Source: Zea mays
Taxonomy: Eukaryota; Streptophyta; Magnoliopsida; Poales; Poaceae
Assembly: GCF_902167145.1 (NCBI RefSeq)
Contig: NC_050096.1
Span: 85,556,683-85,620,682 of the forward strand
Direction: 5' to 3'
DNA: 64,000 nt
Below are positions 1 through 11,488 of the stretch, piece after piece; positions within the stretch are counted from its first letter, which is position 1, and each line of letters opens with the position of its first letter. The notes under the pieces are model-generated. The model saw nothing but the letters and a program-made list of their open reading frames with translations. It made no database searches and was not told the DNA's origin. A program made the translations under genes and the position numbers.

Positions 1-2241
1 GGTTCCTGTGCTCGGCGGCGGTGACAAGGTTTGCGTCGGTGGCGTCGCGTTTCGCCTGCGACTTCTTCTTGCCCTTCTTCTTGGTGCCGCGCTGAGCGGA
101 CGCCTCGGGGACGTCTTCCGGCTGGCGCCCCTGAGGCTGCTTGTCCTTCCGGAAGATGGCCTCGACCGCCTCCTAACCAGAGGCGAACTTGGTGGCGATG
201 TCCATCAGCTCGCTCGCCTTGGTGGGAGTCTTGCGACCCAGCTTGCTCACCAGGTCACGTCAAGTGGTGCCGGTGAGGAACGCGCCGATGACATCTGAGT
301 CGGTGATGTTGGGCAGCTCGGTGCGCTGCTTCGAAAATCGTCGGATGTAGTCCCGCAGGGATTCTCCCGGCTGCTGGCGGCAGCTTCGAAGATCCCAGGA
401 GTTCCTAGGGCGCACGTATGTGCCCTGGAAGTTGCCGGCGAAGGCTTTGACTAGGTCGTCCTAGTTGGAGATCTGCGCAGGAGGCAGATACTCCAGCCAG
501 GCTCGGGCGGCGTCGGAGAGGAACAGAGGGAGGTTGCGGATGATGAGGTTGTCATCGTCCGTTCCACCCAGCTGGCAGGCCAGCCGGTAGTCCGCGAGCC
601 ACAGTTCCGGCCTTGTCTCCCCCGAGTACTTGGTGATGATAGTCGGGGTTCGGAACCGGGTCGGGAACGACACCCGTCGTATGGTCCGGCTGAAAGCCTG
701 TGGACCGGGTGGTTCGGGCGAAGGGCTCCGATCGTCCCCGCTGTCGTTGCGTCCCCCACGCCTGGGGTGGTAGCCTCGGCGCACCTTCTCGTCGAGGTGG
801 GCTCGACGGTCGCGGCGGTGGTGCTCGTTGCCGAGGTGACCCGGGGCCGCAGGCGCTGTGTCCCGCTTGCGCCCGGTGTAGACCGAGGCTTCCCGCATGA
901 ATCGGGAAGTCGCGGCACGATACTTCGGGGGGTACCCTTGCCTTCGGGAGGCAGAGCTTTCGGCCCGTCAGACCGCGGCATCCTCTAGGAGATTCTTGAG
1001 CTCTCCCTGGATACGTCGCCCCTCGATGGTGGATGGTTCCGGCATCGCTCGGAGTAGTATTGCTGCTGCAGCCAGGTTCTGGCCGACCCCACTGGAGGCC
1101 GGGGGCAGCCTTGCCCTGGCATCGTCGGCGATGCGGTGCTGGACGTCCTGGGCCAGATGACGCGCTTCTCCGACCGGTGCTCGGCCTGCCCACTCCTGCC
1201 CGATATTCTGCCAGAGCTGCACAAGTTGTCCTGCTTCCTCGTCGAGCCTGGCCTGCATCTCGCGGATTTGCTCGAGTTGTGCATCCTGACCCCCTGCAGG
1301 GACTGGGACCACAGCTAGCTCCCGAAGGATGTCAACGCGAGGCGTAGGCCTAGGGGGTCGCCGTCCTCCGGCATACCAAGGTGGTTGCCTTCGTCGAGAC
1401 CCCCTAGATCGACGTGGAAACATTCGCGACTTGGGCCACAGTCCTCGTCGTCAAGGCTGTGGCCATCATCGGAGTAATCGGAGAGGCATTAGTCACATGC
1501 GGTCATGAAGTCTCGCATGACACTAGGGTTACTGAGCCCGGAGAAATCCCAACCAGAGTCGGGCTCGTCATCTTCCTCGGAACCCGGGGGCCCGTAGGTC
1601 GAGACGGCCGTCAGTCGGTCCCAGGTTGACCACATATGGTACCCCGGAAGGTTAGGATATGCCTTTATGAAAGCGTCCACCGAAGCGAGATCGCTTGGTG
1701 GGTCGAAGCTGAATCTAAAAGGCACAGGATGGAAAACGGACGGTACCTCTTGATCGACGGATGGTGACGAAGTCGCGTCGGGGACGGACTACACCGTTAT
1801 CTCAGGTACGAGGCTGACGCCCAGCAAGTCCTTCGCGAGCGTGCTGGCGTCGTCCGTCTGCTTGGGGTTGGCGTGTTGCGGGGAAACGACGCTCGTCTTC
1901 GTCTCAGACGCGAGGTCAACGTCCGTCGTGTCCCCCGCTGGGGCGCCGGCATCGTCGACTCACTCGACAGCCGACGAGGTGCCGCCTCCTGCTTGGCCAT
2001 GGTTGCCCCGCCTCCTCCTCCGTCGGCGGGAAAGGTGACAGGACAGACCCAGATGCTGCTCTTCCGTCACGCGGGGAAGACGTCGTCGATTCCGCCGCCG
2101 TCGGGCGGGCTGACGGCCGTCGTTGTCGTTGTCGCGCGGCGGAGGAAGGAGTACCATGTCGTAGCTGCTGTCGAGGGACATGAACTCGAGACTCCCAAAA
2201 TGGAGCATCGTCCCCGGCTGGAGAGGTTGCTGGAGACTACC
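1..2241 (-). pseudogene. Ty3/gypsy gag, Huck-like, broken and cut by the window edge
   Basis: Minus-strand reading gives pieces of a grass gypsy Gag in several frames. Near 2240-1960 there is an arginine-rich start region, and near 1725-1489 a segment with LPGYHMWSTWDRL. A helical, glutamine-rich segment lies near 1420-970. The recognisable capsid core lies near 900-460, with ITKYSGETRPELWLADYRL and then DDDNLIIRNLPLFLSDAARAWLEYLPP. Frames change and stops interrupt between the pieces, so no full Gag is encoded. The gene follows its LTR and primer-binding site in the right order on the minus strand, so this is the 5' part of an element whose pol lies left of the window. The start near 2241 is the first plausible ATG after the leader. 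The lineage is certain from the capsid motif; the family name is tentative. Confidence 0.85.
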
Positions 2242-2286
2242 CATCTGGAGCTTGACGGGAAGCTGTTCGTCAACACGCAGCAGGCC

Positions 2287-2304
2287 CCTACCTGGCGCGC
2301 CAAC
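2287..2304 (-). promoter_or_regulatory. Primer-binding site of the Huck-like element
   Basis: Immediately inside the LTR on the minus strand the sequence reads TTGGCGCGCCAGGTAGGG, the position and form of a tRNA primer-binding site in grass gypsy elements. It fixes the LTR end at 2305 and shows that the element reads leftwards. I have not assigned the priming tRNA. Confidence 0.7.
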
Positions 2305-3632
2305 TGTCGGCGTTTCGACCCCGGGGGGTCCCTGGACCGACGAGTAAATTATCGCTGCGTGTCCCAGCCCAGATGGGTCGGCACGAGATGGAACACAAGG
2401 GGAACAAAAGAGGGAACCGCGGCTCGTGTTATCCTGCGCCCAGGGCGGATGCGCTTGCAGTAGGGGGTTACAAGCGTTCGCGAGGGAGAAAGAGAGCCTG
2501 TGCGTCAGCCCGTCCTCTCGCGCGGCCACCTCTCTCCTACGAGGGCCCTGGACCTTCCTTTTATAGACGTAAGGAGAAGGCCTAGGTGTACAATGGGGAG
2601 TGTAGCAATGTGCTAACATGTCTAGCAGAGAGGAGCCAGAGCCCTTTGTACATGCCGACGTGGCTGTTGGAGAGGTGTTGGTGCCTTGTTCATGTGATGT
2701 CGTGGCCGTCGGAGGAGCGCTTGAGCCCTGTAGAAGCACAGCTGTCGGGGCTGTCAGATCTTTGCTGACGTCTCCTTGCTTCCGTAGGGGGCTGAGAACC
2801 GCCGTCGTCATGGAGCACGCGGGGTGCCATCATTACTTGTTTACCGGGGCGAGCCAGATGGGACGCCGGTCTTGTTCCCCGTAGCCTGAGCTAGCTAGGG
2901 GTAGGGTAATGATGTACCCCCCTGCTGCGTGGTCAGTCCGAGCCCAAGGTCGGGCGAGGCGGTGACTCCCCCGAGGTCGAGGCTGAGTCCGAGCCCTGGG
3001 GTCGGGCGAGACGGAGACCGTCTTCCGAGGTTGAGGTGGAGTCCGAGCCCTGGGGTCGGGCGAGGCGGAGACCGTCTTCTGGGGTCGAGGTTGAGTCCGA
3101 GCCCTGGGGTCGGGCGAGGCGGAGCTTCCTATGGCGTCCGAGGCTGGACTTGGCTGCTGTCAGCCTCACCCTGGCGGGTGGCACAACAGTCGGAGCAGGG
3201 CAGGCGGCGCTGTTTTCCTGTCAGATCAGTCAGTGGAGGGGCGAAGTGACTGCGGTCACTTCGGCCCTGTCGACTGAGGAACGCGCGTCAGGATAAGGTG
3301 TCAGACGATCCTTGCATTGAATGCTCCTGCGATACGATCGGTTGGCGAGGCGATCTGGCCAAGGTTGCTTCTCCGCGAAGCCTGCCCGAGCTGGGCCTCG
3401 GGCGAGTCGAAGGTGCGCCCGTTGCTTGAGGAGACCCTCGGGCGAGACGTGAATCCACCTGGGTCTGCTGTTCCTACCCGAGGCTGGGCTCAGGTGAAGC
3501 GAGATCGTGTCCCTTGAGTGGACGGAGCTTTGACCTGTATTGCGCCCATCAGGCCTTTGCAGCTTTGTGCTGATGGTGGTTACCAGCCGAGTTTAGGAGT
3601 CTTGGGGGTACTCCTAATTATGGTCCCCGACA
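2305..3632 (-). repeat. 5' LTR of the Huck-like gypsy element
   Basis: A 1328-bp LTR bounded by TGTCGGGGACC on the minus strand (ending at 3632) and CGCCGACA at 2305, so it has the TG...CA ends of an LTR. A minus-strand TATA box (TATAAAAGG) lies at 2557-2565, about 250 bp before the end of the LTR. The GC-rich middle carries tandem copies of a GTCGGGCGAGGCGGAG-containing unit. Only one LTR is in the window, so the target duplication cannot be checked; the outer flank begins ATAGA at 3633. Confidence 0.88.
2932..3125. repeat. Tandem repeat of about 54 bp inside the Huck-like LTR
   Basis: Three clear and one diverged copies of a unit built on GAGTCCGAGCCCTGGGGTCG followed by GGCGAGGCGGAG. Copies start near 2932 (diverged), 2985, 3039 and 3093. 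Such arrays are typical of the U3 region of this gypsy group. Confidence 0.75.
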
Positions 3633-4624
3633 ATAGACACAAAGATTTACGTGAAAAAAATCCTCTTCAATATGAAGGAGCAAACAACCACGAGGAAACA
3701 GATCCACTATCAACTGTAGAGTACAAGTTACAGGGAGAGCCTATATTTATAGGCGTACAAGAAAGCATATTGTAAGGCATATTCCAAATATATAAAATTA
3801 ATTAGAGGCATATTACAACAAATCTCCCCTTAACTCTAAATCCATAGAACTATTTCCCAAACATCACTAGAATGCTAAACACATGTAAATCGATAATATG
3901 ACGATCAAAAGTGATTATAATGTGTTTCTCAAAATAAATCTTCCAAAACAAGGTTCCACATGGATATATTTAACGCACATTTATTTTATGAAGATGGAGC
4001 ATACATTCTCGGTATTAGTATCAAAAACCAATTGAATTTGTATCTAAAATACGAATTCGGTCATGAGTACGTAGCCGTGAAGCATAATTTTGCATTGGAT
4101 TAAGTATTCCGATTGATAAATACGAGTAAAGGTCTAAAGGATCTATGGATGAAGATACAATTTTTTTTTGTTTCCAATCATGACTAAATCTCCTTTTCTT
4201 TTGTAGGAAACGGAAACCAAAGATCTACCTTTTTATGGAATACATGTTTCAAGGTTTCAAAACCAACATTTTGTCTTCACAAACAAAATGTACTAAGTTC
4301 ATAAGAACAATATTCTAGATCTACAAAAACAAAAGTTAATTAATAAATAGTCTTATAATATCCATGAAAACACAAAAAACTACAAATGCTCCAAACATAT
4401 TTGAGAAAAATAATGAATATTTAAATAGAATATAAATTAATAATAAAATAAAAATAAAAGAGAAAAATATAAATAATACAAATAAAAAAAGATGCAATGG
4501 ATGAAAATAAAATGACATCACATGGATATTAGTCAAATAATGTAGAATACTATGTAATTAATTAAAGATACATAAATAACATAAATAAAAGATAAAATAG
4601 AATTCAAGGTAAAAATACATCATA
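3633..4624. other. AT-rich intergenic stretch
   Basis: No gene, tRNA or clear transposon end seen. All reading frames here are short and low in complexity. The first 150 bp include text that resembles the edge of an LTR (ATCTCCCCTTAACTCT), but I could not find a partner. Confidence 0.6.
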
Positions 4625-4625
4625 G

Positions 4626-4658
<33 letters not shown>
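4625..4658. repeat. (TA)n microsatellite
   Basis: An uninterrupted run of about 16 TA dinucleotides in AT-rich DNA. Confidence 0.95.
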
Positions 4659-4659
<1 letters not shown>

Positions 4660-4725
4660 CTAACTAACTATATGAACATCATAGAACACAACAAAAGACA
4701 TAGGGAGGGGGTTGGAGGCTTGTCA

Positions 4726-6760
4726 CACCCGGATTTAAGGACAAATTAATATGCATCTCAAATATGTGCTAACATCAAGTCTCACACATATAATGTCTTA
4801 GGGTACATAAATCAATGTCGTATCTTTATTTCATAATAGGATTTCTGTACAAAATAGCTAAATAAATATATCATATGATGACAATGATCCTCCGCAACCA
4901 TAGTTGATTGTGAGATGACGATCTAGACCTCTCCGAACTCATCGCAACATCCTTGATGCTCCTCCGATAGTACCTGTTTCTGACCTAGTGTGATTATAGC
5001 AGGTGTGAGCTCCCATACGGTCATCGCTCATCAAGTGGAAGAAAAGTGCGTATGAGCTCACTTACGGTGGGAGCTCATGTGTAGTGTAAGGCTTACCAAG
5101 GAAAATGGTTAATGCTAAGCATTGCTTTTAAATAAGTTGGTCAAATTTTTTAGCAATTACTAAGTATAAGTGTATACCAACCCAATTAAATACTTGATCA
5201 ATATAAGAGTACCATATAGAAATCTCATAATGCAATGCATAACAGGTTAAGTTTTAATTCCATAAATTACTCATGTGAGGGTTCGAGCCGTTCGTGATAG
5301 TGAGCTGTGACCGTGAGATCGACTGATATATCAGTTTTACACTCTACATAGGTGGCACATCTTTACCCACACGTCGCGTAAAAGTTAAAAGAATTTTGCA
5401 CCCAACCACGCATATGCCGGCCAAGCATAATACGACACTACCGAGGTGCGGTTGCATATGGATGCTATGAGGCCTTTACAAAGTTTAACTAGCATGAGAA
5501 AACCCGCTACAGTTTCATGACGAAGGAAGCATACGCCTTTTCCATGGTCTGTAACCCCATCGCAGAAATTACAACCAGCATTATACTCTGCAGCGACGCC
5601 TCCCTGCTTGCCCCTTTCAGGAAAGGATTATCCCACAGTAGCTTTCCTAATTAATTGGCCAAGACTAGAGCCATATATTCCTTGTGCTTGCACTGTTGTC
5701 TCGGGTGGTCGCTCCATGTTTCAATTAAACAATATGATCTTATCATGCATAATAATAAAACCAACAATAATAAATCATAATAGAACATGGTCATGAATCA
5801 TAAATATCATTAACCCAGTAACCAGGTAGAGCACTAGCAAGACTACCCAATAATTTATTTGTATCAAAGATGTAGGGTAAACAAAACTAGGTAACCTATT
5901 AGGTCTTATCAATCTAACCTAAGCATGCCTTGGTGATTATTAGAAACATGAACATTATTAGGTCAAAGAATGTGATCAAGGACACTTGCCTTTTACTTGA
6001 GAATCCAACTGTTCAGGTGCTTCCCCAAAATTTGGGCTTCAGGTTCCTCTTGACCTCGCTTCTACTCATAGAAATACACGCAAATAAGCAAATAATGGAT
6101 ACAATTACATTACACCAAACATGATAACAAACAGGGTAAGAATATTCTACGTGTCGCAACAAATCCACAGGTTCGAGAACTACTAAAATCGGAGTTAAAA
6201 TACAAAAGATATGGATTTTCTAATATTTCTAGATTAATTTTTGTACTAATAATCAATTTCCCACAATTTATTCATTCATTATTTATTTATTTCCATTAAA
6301 AATGGACCATGGGTACTATTTTTAGGAAAGCCACGGCGATTTGTGCGAAAAACAAGACCTATGGGTAAATACTTTTTAACCATGACACATAAATAGAGGT
6401 TACATAATCTACGACCATGACACAGAAATAGAGGTTATATAGAGTGGCGGTGGAGTCAGGCTAGCAATGCTGTGACGGGTCGGTGCAGTGGCGACGTGAT
6501 ACGGTGCAGGTAGTCCCACAACGGCTAGGAAGACGATCTTGGATGCCTGTGTACTCCAGCTCGGCTCCGACAATATCTTCTCTACAAAAAGGAACACAAG
6601 TCTATCAACACAAAATTTCGATAGCACTCCTGCATAACAAGGTTTCCAAAACCTGCAAATAGAATTAACATCACGATGGCTGACATGCACATATATATCA
6701 ACGACACGATGACTGACAATCACTGAATCATATATATTTTTAAACCATGTTGAATAATAT
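4726..6760 (-). repeat. Degraded gypsy-like LTR
   Basis: Begins TGTCACACCCGGATTTAAGG, which read on the minus strand is the common CCGGGTGTGACA 3' end of grass gypsy LTRs. The following 1.5 kb carry landmarks I associate with such LTRs, for example GCATACGCC...CCATGGTCTGTAACCCC near 5530-5555 and the CTTGACCTCGCTTCTACTC stretch near 6050. No coding sequence is present. The far end is not defined; 6760 is a guess and the LTR may run to about 7700 with a MITE inside it. Confidence 0.5.
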
Positions 6761-6908
6761 ATCCAACCACATCTATACAACTACTAAAACTATATTGTAT
6801 CTAGAGTAGACTGATGTAACTGAAATTCTTGCTTGTACTTTTTACTCATATATGAAACATTGAGTTATACTTCACATAGAAAAGGGGAATGATCTACTCA
6901 AACATTTA

Positions 6909-7036
6909 GGGTCTCTTTGGTTCACTGCCTAACTTGCCACACTTTACCTAACTTTTTTGCCTAAGGTTAGTTATTCAATTCGAACGACTAACCTTAGGCA
7001 AAGTGTGGCACAGTTAGACACGAACCAAATAGGCCC
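6909..7036. mobile_element. PIF/Harbinger (Tourist-type) MITE
   Basis: A 128-bp element with imperfect terminal inverted repeats. The left end reads GGGTCTCTTTGGTTC...GCCACACTTT and the right end reads AAAGTGTGGC...GAACCAAATAGGCCC. It is flanked by TTA at 6906-6908 and 7037-7039. A TTA duplication with GGGnnTnTTTGG ends is the signature of the PIF/Harbinger superfamily. It has no coding capacity. Confidence 0.88.
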
Positions 7037-7039
7037 TTA

Positions 7040-8017
7040 ATGCTCAATAGAGAAAAGTTCGAGTTCTTTACAGATAATCCGGTGAAAATCTAGGACACGA
7101 CACTTGCTTTTGCTTAAAAGTGTTTACATGTATTGTTCCATGTTCCCTTCTCTTCTAAATAAAATGGTAATATTTATTTGACCAAATATCCAATATAAAT
7201 CGTACATGCCACTAGAACAAAAATAAAATGGTGGTACATTCCTAATGTACAACTAATATTAAATAGCTTTCTAATGCAAAATCGTTACATGATCCAATAT
7301 AAACTGTGCTTGAACAAATCAAGAATCCATATCCTCAATACTAGACTCAGATGGATGAAGAATGCACAGAATCAAAGGGATTGAATTTAGACAATAAACA
7401 GGAACACAAAATTTTACCGGTGGCGGCGCATGGAGGTCGACGTCGGGGGCGGTGCACGGAGACCGACATCCCAATGCCAGGGATGGGGAAGGAAACACAG
7501 GGACTGGGGGCATGGGCGCCAAAGCGCATTAGAGCTGGTTGCGACGCACGGTGGCAGACGAGGAAATGACAGCGGCGTGGCGTATGCCGAGGTGGTGGAG
7601 CGGGGGCGGCGGGGCTGGGACCGGCGCCGGCGTAGAGTAGGTTAGGGCAGTGGTGAGGCGACGGTGCAGCGATGCGAGGCGGGTCGACGGGGTAGGGACT
7701 TAAATAATAGAAAACAATGAATGCAAATGATATTCTTGTTATTGAACACAAGTTACAGCCGTATTCAGGAACAAACAAGAAATTCCGAACATCCTGTTCA
7801 CGAAACCAAACCACGAACTTGCAATCTAACTGTTTTTAAATTGTATAGAACACAAACGAAGTCAAAAATCATGAAACTTGTCGAGATGTCATGATACCAT
7901 ATGTAGAGACTGTGATAGGAAATTAACAATGTTTCGTGAAAGTTGTCATATACTATATGTACAAACCTATTCGGCATTCACATGAAATCATGAAATTTCT
8001 ACAAAGATTCATGGTTG
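7040..8017. other. Intergenic stretch with a GC-rich patch at 7415-7690
   Basis: The patch at 7415-7690 is markedly richer in G and C than its surroundings and opens reading frames on both strands (for example 7347-7814 minus). Their proline- and arginine-rich translations show no domain I recognise. It may be the U5 end of the degraded LTR to the left or a captured gene fragment. Near 7950-8040 the phrase TACAAACCTA..TCnGC.TTCAC occurs twice. Confidence 0.5.
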
Positions 8018-8265
8018 AGTACAAACCTAGTCAGCCTTCACGTTTATTTGAAGATTATTAATGGCTCAACTATTTATTTGCTTCTTTATGTTGATGATAT
8101 GCTAATTGCTGCAAAAGAAAAAACAAAAATAACTAAAATAAAGGTACAACTGAATAAGGAATTTGAGACGAAGGACTTAATTAGGTGTAACTAAGAAAAT
8201 TCTTGGTAAGAAATTTATTAGAGAGAAAATTTGACAAGTTATACCTCATTCAAAGAGGTTATATT

Positions 8266-9547
8266 CACTACCGGAATCGCGTTCTTTGCGGAATGTCTAA
8301 GACACTCGGCAAATAAAAACACTTAGCAAATTAAGAATCGAAAACCCCCCAAAAAACAACATTTTTTTAAATTCTAGGAACAACTTTCCAACCACTATTT
8401 ATCATTTTCATTATTATTTTGAATAAAATTTACATGTTTTGTGAATGGTGAGACTCAAACTCACAACCTCTCTCTAGCGCATAACCTCCTCTACCACTAC
8501 ACTACTACATCAATTATGACTATATTACATTTTCATTTCTCATGTACTATAACAAATCGAGAGTAATTTAATTATTTAAGGCACTAAATGAATTCATTTG
8601 AAAATGTGACAAACTATAAAGTTGCATAACTTTTCGAGATATACATGTTCTATTTTGATAGTTTCTACATCCCAGGTCGTTTACAAAATTTGAATTTCAA
8701 ATTTGAGAACTTCATACAAAATTTTCAATGATAAGATAATTTCAAATAAAAAATTGTCAATTACAAAGTTTCATTACATTTTAATACATACAACTTTTAT
8801 TTTGGTGGTTTTTCCATCCGAGGTAGTTTGAAAAATTCAAATTTTAAAATTCAAACATAGTTTTGCATGACAAGATGATTTCAAACCAAAACATTGTCAA
8901 CTACAAAGTTTCATAACTCTTCAATACCTACAACTTTCATGTTGGTGGTGTTTTCTTTCAAAGTCATTTTCAAAATTCAAAATTTAAAATTTTTAAATTT
9001 AGACGTAGTTTTCGTTGACAAGATGACTTCAAATGAAAAGGTTGCCAACTACAAAATTCTATAACTTCTCAAGATCTACAAAGTTTATTTTGGTTGTTTG
9101 GTCATTTGTTCATCTCACATGATGGTTCCAACAATATGCACATATCTTATACATCTCTCTCGTAGTTTCATAAACTACGAGAGAGATATATGTTTTATGA
9201 ACAAATTTATTTTTATTTTATCATATGAAGAAATGTTCAAAATATAAAGTGTACATCATGATGAGTTATACAAATTTGTAGTTGAAAACCTTTTCATTTG
9301 AATTAATTTACTGCTTTAAAATGTGATTTTAAATTGTCTTTACCTAGTGTTGAGAAAAGCAGTCGGCAAAGAAATTCTTTGCCGAGTGTCAAAAATAAAA
9401 CACTCGGCAAAGAGCTTCTTCGTCGAGTGTTTTCTTTTACCGAGGGTTTTTTGCGTGACACTCGGCAAAGAACTTCTTTGCCGAGTGCCCGGAAAAAACA
9501 CTCGGCAAAATATTTGGTACTCGGTAAAGAGCTAAATTCTGGTAGTG
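8266..9547. mobile_element. Non-autonomous CACTA (En/Spm) element
   Basis: A 1282-bp element starting CACTACCGGAATCGCG and ending in the inverted form CTGGTAGTG, flanked by a 3-bp target duplication ATT (8263-8265 and 9548-9550). Both ends carry subterminal copies of ACTCGGCAAAGA, dense at 9360-9530, which are transposase-binding type repeats in CACTA elements. The interior is AT-rich with repeated TTTCAAA phrases and no transposase frame. It sits in the fossil copia pol gene. Confidence 0.93.
9153..9187. repeat. Near-perfect hairpin within the CACTA element
   Basis: ATCTCTCTCGTAGTTT at 9153-9168 and its exact reverse complement at 9172-9187 are separated by 3 bases. The stem is 16 bp. Confidence 0.9.
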
Positions 9548-9792
9548 ATTAAAAAGGTTATTCAACATTTTAATATGTATAATGCAAAATCAGTGAATAG
9601 GTTATTAACAATATTTATCAAATTATTCTTAGCTTTATGTTGAGGGTCAGATCATAGTATTATGTACATATCTATAGTTCCATATTCCAATGCAGTTTGG
9701 TCTCTTATGTATGTCACGGTTTCTTCTTCTGTTGGTTTATCTCACACATTTGAGTGTTGTTAGTAGATTAATGGTTATCCTCGTAAAAAGTA

Positions 9793-10100
9793 TTGACAAA
9801 GCGTGTTTCTAGAGCTAAATTTGAGCTATGTTCAATCTTAGTTTGTATTACAGTGACTTTTGGCATTACTTGGTATTACGGTGACTTTTGGCATTGGTGA
9901 TTATTTATTATTAAAGTGAGTTGATTGATGATTTGTTACGCAATGGAATTCATCTTATGGTGATAACCCTACTGATACGTTGACAAAGCATATTCCTAGA
10001 GCTAAATTTGAGCTATGCTCAGCTTAGTTGGCATTGGTGATTATTTATTATTAAAGTGAGTTGATTGATGATTTGCTACGCAATGGAATTCATCTCGTGG
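9793..10100. repeat. Local direct duplication of the copia RNase H tail
   Basis: Copy one is 9793-9960 and copy two is 9980-10100. Both start TTGACAAAGC, include GAGCTAAATTTGAGCTATG, and end with a 73-bp block (9888-9960 and 10028-10100) that differs at three positions. Copy one has an extra internal stretch in which CGGTGACTTTTGGCATT-like text is itself repeated. Confidence 0.85.
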
Positions 10101-10700
10101 CGAAGTTTTTTAGAATATGTTTCGAATTCTACGGTGTACCGGTACGGGTAATAGGTAGTAAATCCATATTCTGGCCAGCGCCCAGCGGCAATACTATCCA
10201 ATGTACCTTTCAATCTCCTGCGTCCAGACCCTGTCATGCGATTAGTATGACAATTCTCGTGGGGGGCAGTTGGGTGGATGTCCGTACCACACAACTCGGG
10301 TAACGGGTTGTAGCCAGAACAGCATGCCAAAAAGCAGAGAGAGCAGGCCCTGAAATCAATTTTGACTTCACAACATGAAGGAAGAAACGACCGAGATTGA
10401 TTTGTATTCTTAATCTGGTATGATGGTTTCGATCCGAACAAAAACAACGGGTACGGTTTTGTCTAAAAACTCAAGCACGATTTTACTCTGAGGCTGTAGG
10501 GGCTGTTCTCTATTATTACAGACTAGCTAGCAATAAATTTCTTCTCCGACGGGTTTTATATCTTCTAAATATGTATATATAGTAATTGTATTATATATAT
10601 TGCTAGGGTATGCCATCAACTAGGTATCACTCGTTTCGCAGCATCCCATTCTTACCAAAATAAACAACGGCAATACCTATTATATTAATAATATAAGCCA
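10101..10700. other. Upstream region of the defensin-like gene
   Basis: No gene seen. The last 130 bp are AT-rich and include the probable promoter. A minus-strand open frame of 123 codons here has no recognisable domain and overlaps the fossil copia DNA. Confidence 0.5.
10574..10600 (+). promoter_or_regulatory. Probable TATA region of the defensin-like gene
   Basis: Two TATATATA boxes (10574-10581 and about 10592-10599) lie 100-130 bp upstream of the ATG at 10701. That distance suits a plant core promoter with a short 5' leader. The DNA is generally AT-rich, so this is only probable. Confidence 0.45.
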
Positions 10701-11216
10701 ATGAAGCCTTTCATCTGCAGCAGCCATTTCGTCGTTCTCGTTCTGTCCATCGCCATCGCCGCCGGTATGCGCATAGCATGCATGGTGTATGCTAATGTCT
10801 CACTCTCTCGGTCACTAAATAACTGTTATTCTCATTTACCACAAGATAAAATATATCAAACTTTGATAAAATATATAGAAAACAATATTGTCATTTATAA
10901 TACATAGTTAGTATTGTTAGATAGGTTACTGATGCTTTGGCTAACATTCTTCGTTCTGGCCTACACGTTGGTTGCAGAGATGGCGTCCGTCGAGGCAGGT
11001 GATGACTGCTACCACCTGAGCGCAAAGTTCAAGGGGTGGTGCTTGTACCCGGACCACTGCGCGGACGTGTGCTCCACTGAGAGCGACAACAACCTTGGCG
11101 GCACGTGCCGCGGCTTCCCGTCTCGTTGCTACTGCAGGGCATTATTCTGCCCGCAGGGGCCAAAGGCTGCTCCTAGCACTATTGCTGCTGCTAGGTCTCC
11201 TCCAACCATTGGATGA
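10701..11216 (+). CDS. Defensin-like cysteine-rich secreted peptide, two exons
   Basis: Exon 1 is 10701-10764 and exon 2 is 10978-11216. The intron has a GT start (GTATGC) and ends TTGCAG. Splicing joins the frames through one split codon and gives a 100-residue precursor. Residues 1-21 form a hydrophobic signal peptide encoded by exon 1, so the intron lies at the end of the signal region, as in plant defensin genes. The mature part has eight cysteines spaced C-x10-C-x5-C-x3-C-x11-C-x6-C-x-C-x4-C (residues 32, 43, 49, 53, 65, 72, 74, 79). This is the CxxxC...CxC framework of the cysteine-stabilised alpha-beta fold, and GTC-x6-C fits the gamma-core. A tail of 21 residues rich in alanine and proline follows the last cysteine. 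Expected role: secreted antimicrobial or signalling peptide; the actual target is unknown. It is the only convincing non-transposon gene in the window. Expression cannot be judged from sequence. Confidence 0.85.
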
Positions 11217-11331
11217 GCCCTGCCCTGATTTTTTGCCTGGTTCCGGTCGGTAGCCTCGTAGTAGTAATGTTTGTGGTTGGTGAGGAAGATCAGTTCGTGA
11301 CAATGTATTGCTGCGCTTCGATCAGCATCAG

Positions 11332-11337
11332 AATAAA
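11332..11337 (+). terminator. Polyadenylation signal of the defensin-like gene
   Basis: AATAAA lies 116 bp after the stop codon at 11214-11216, within an A-rich run. It is a plausible near-upstream element. Confidence 0.5.
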
Positions 11338-11488
11338 AAAAACAAAGACATGTTTGGCTGCAGTATTCTGCCGTGGTTGCCGCTGCGTGGGTTGTTGTGA
11401 CTGTGAGAGTAAAATGCTATAGCATGGCTGCTCAACATCGTGTTTGTCGCGAACTCCCAAGAATGCAGATATGAGTGAAAGCAACTTA

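Larger units (their letters stand above)
8018..10100 (+). pseudogene. Fossil Ty1/copia pol (reverse transcriptase and RNase H tail), split by a CACTA element
   Basis: At 8045-8265 the plus strand reads STIYLLLYVDDMLIAAK, which contains the catalytic YVDD box of copia reverse transcriptase, followed by the usual LNKEFETKDL and KKILG segments with interspersed stops. The reading resumes right of the CACTA element. At about 9551-9760 there is a VIQHFNMYNAKSV and PYSNAVWSLMYVT pattern. At about 9965-10020 there is DTLTKHIPRAKFELC, the end of the RNase H domain. No LTR was found. The gene has many stops and is old. Its lineage is copia but not Sirevirus, judging from the tail motif. Confidence 0.8.

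Noticed and set aside
1960..2811. 283-codon minus-strand frame at the Huck-like LTR end
   Set aside because: Most of it lies inside the LTR and runs through the primer site. Only its last part, after about 2241, is plausible gag.
6409..6780. 123-codon minus-strand frame
   Set aside because: No domain, no homology I recognise, and it lies in a degraded LTR-like region.
7347..7814. GC-rich patch as a captured gene exon
   Set aside because: No recognisable domain or splice sites; I could not separate this from LTR sequence, so only the patch is noted.
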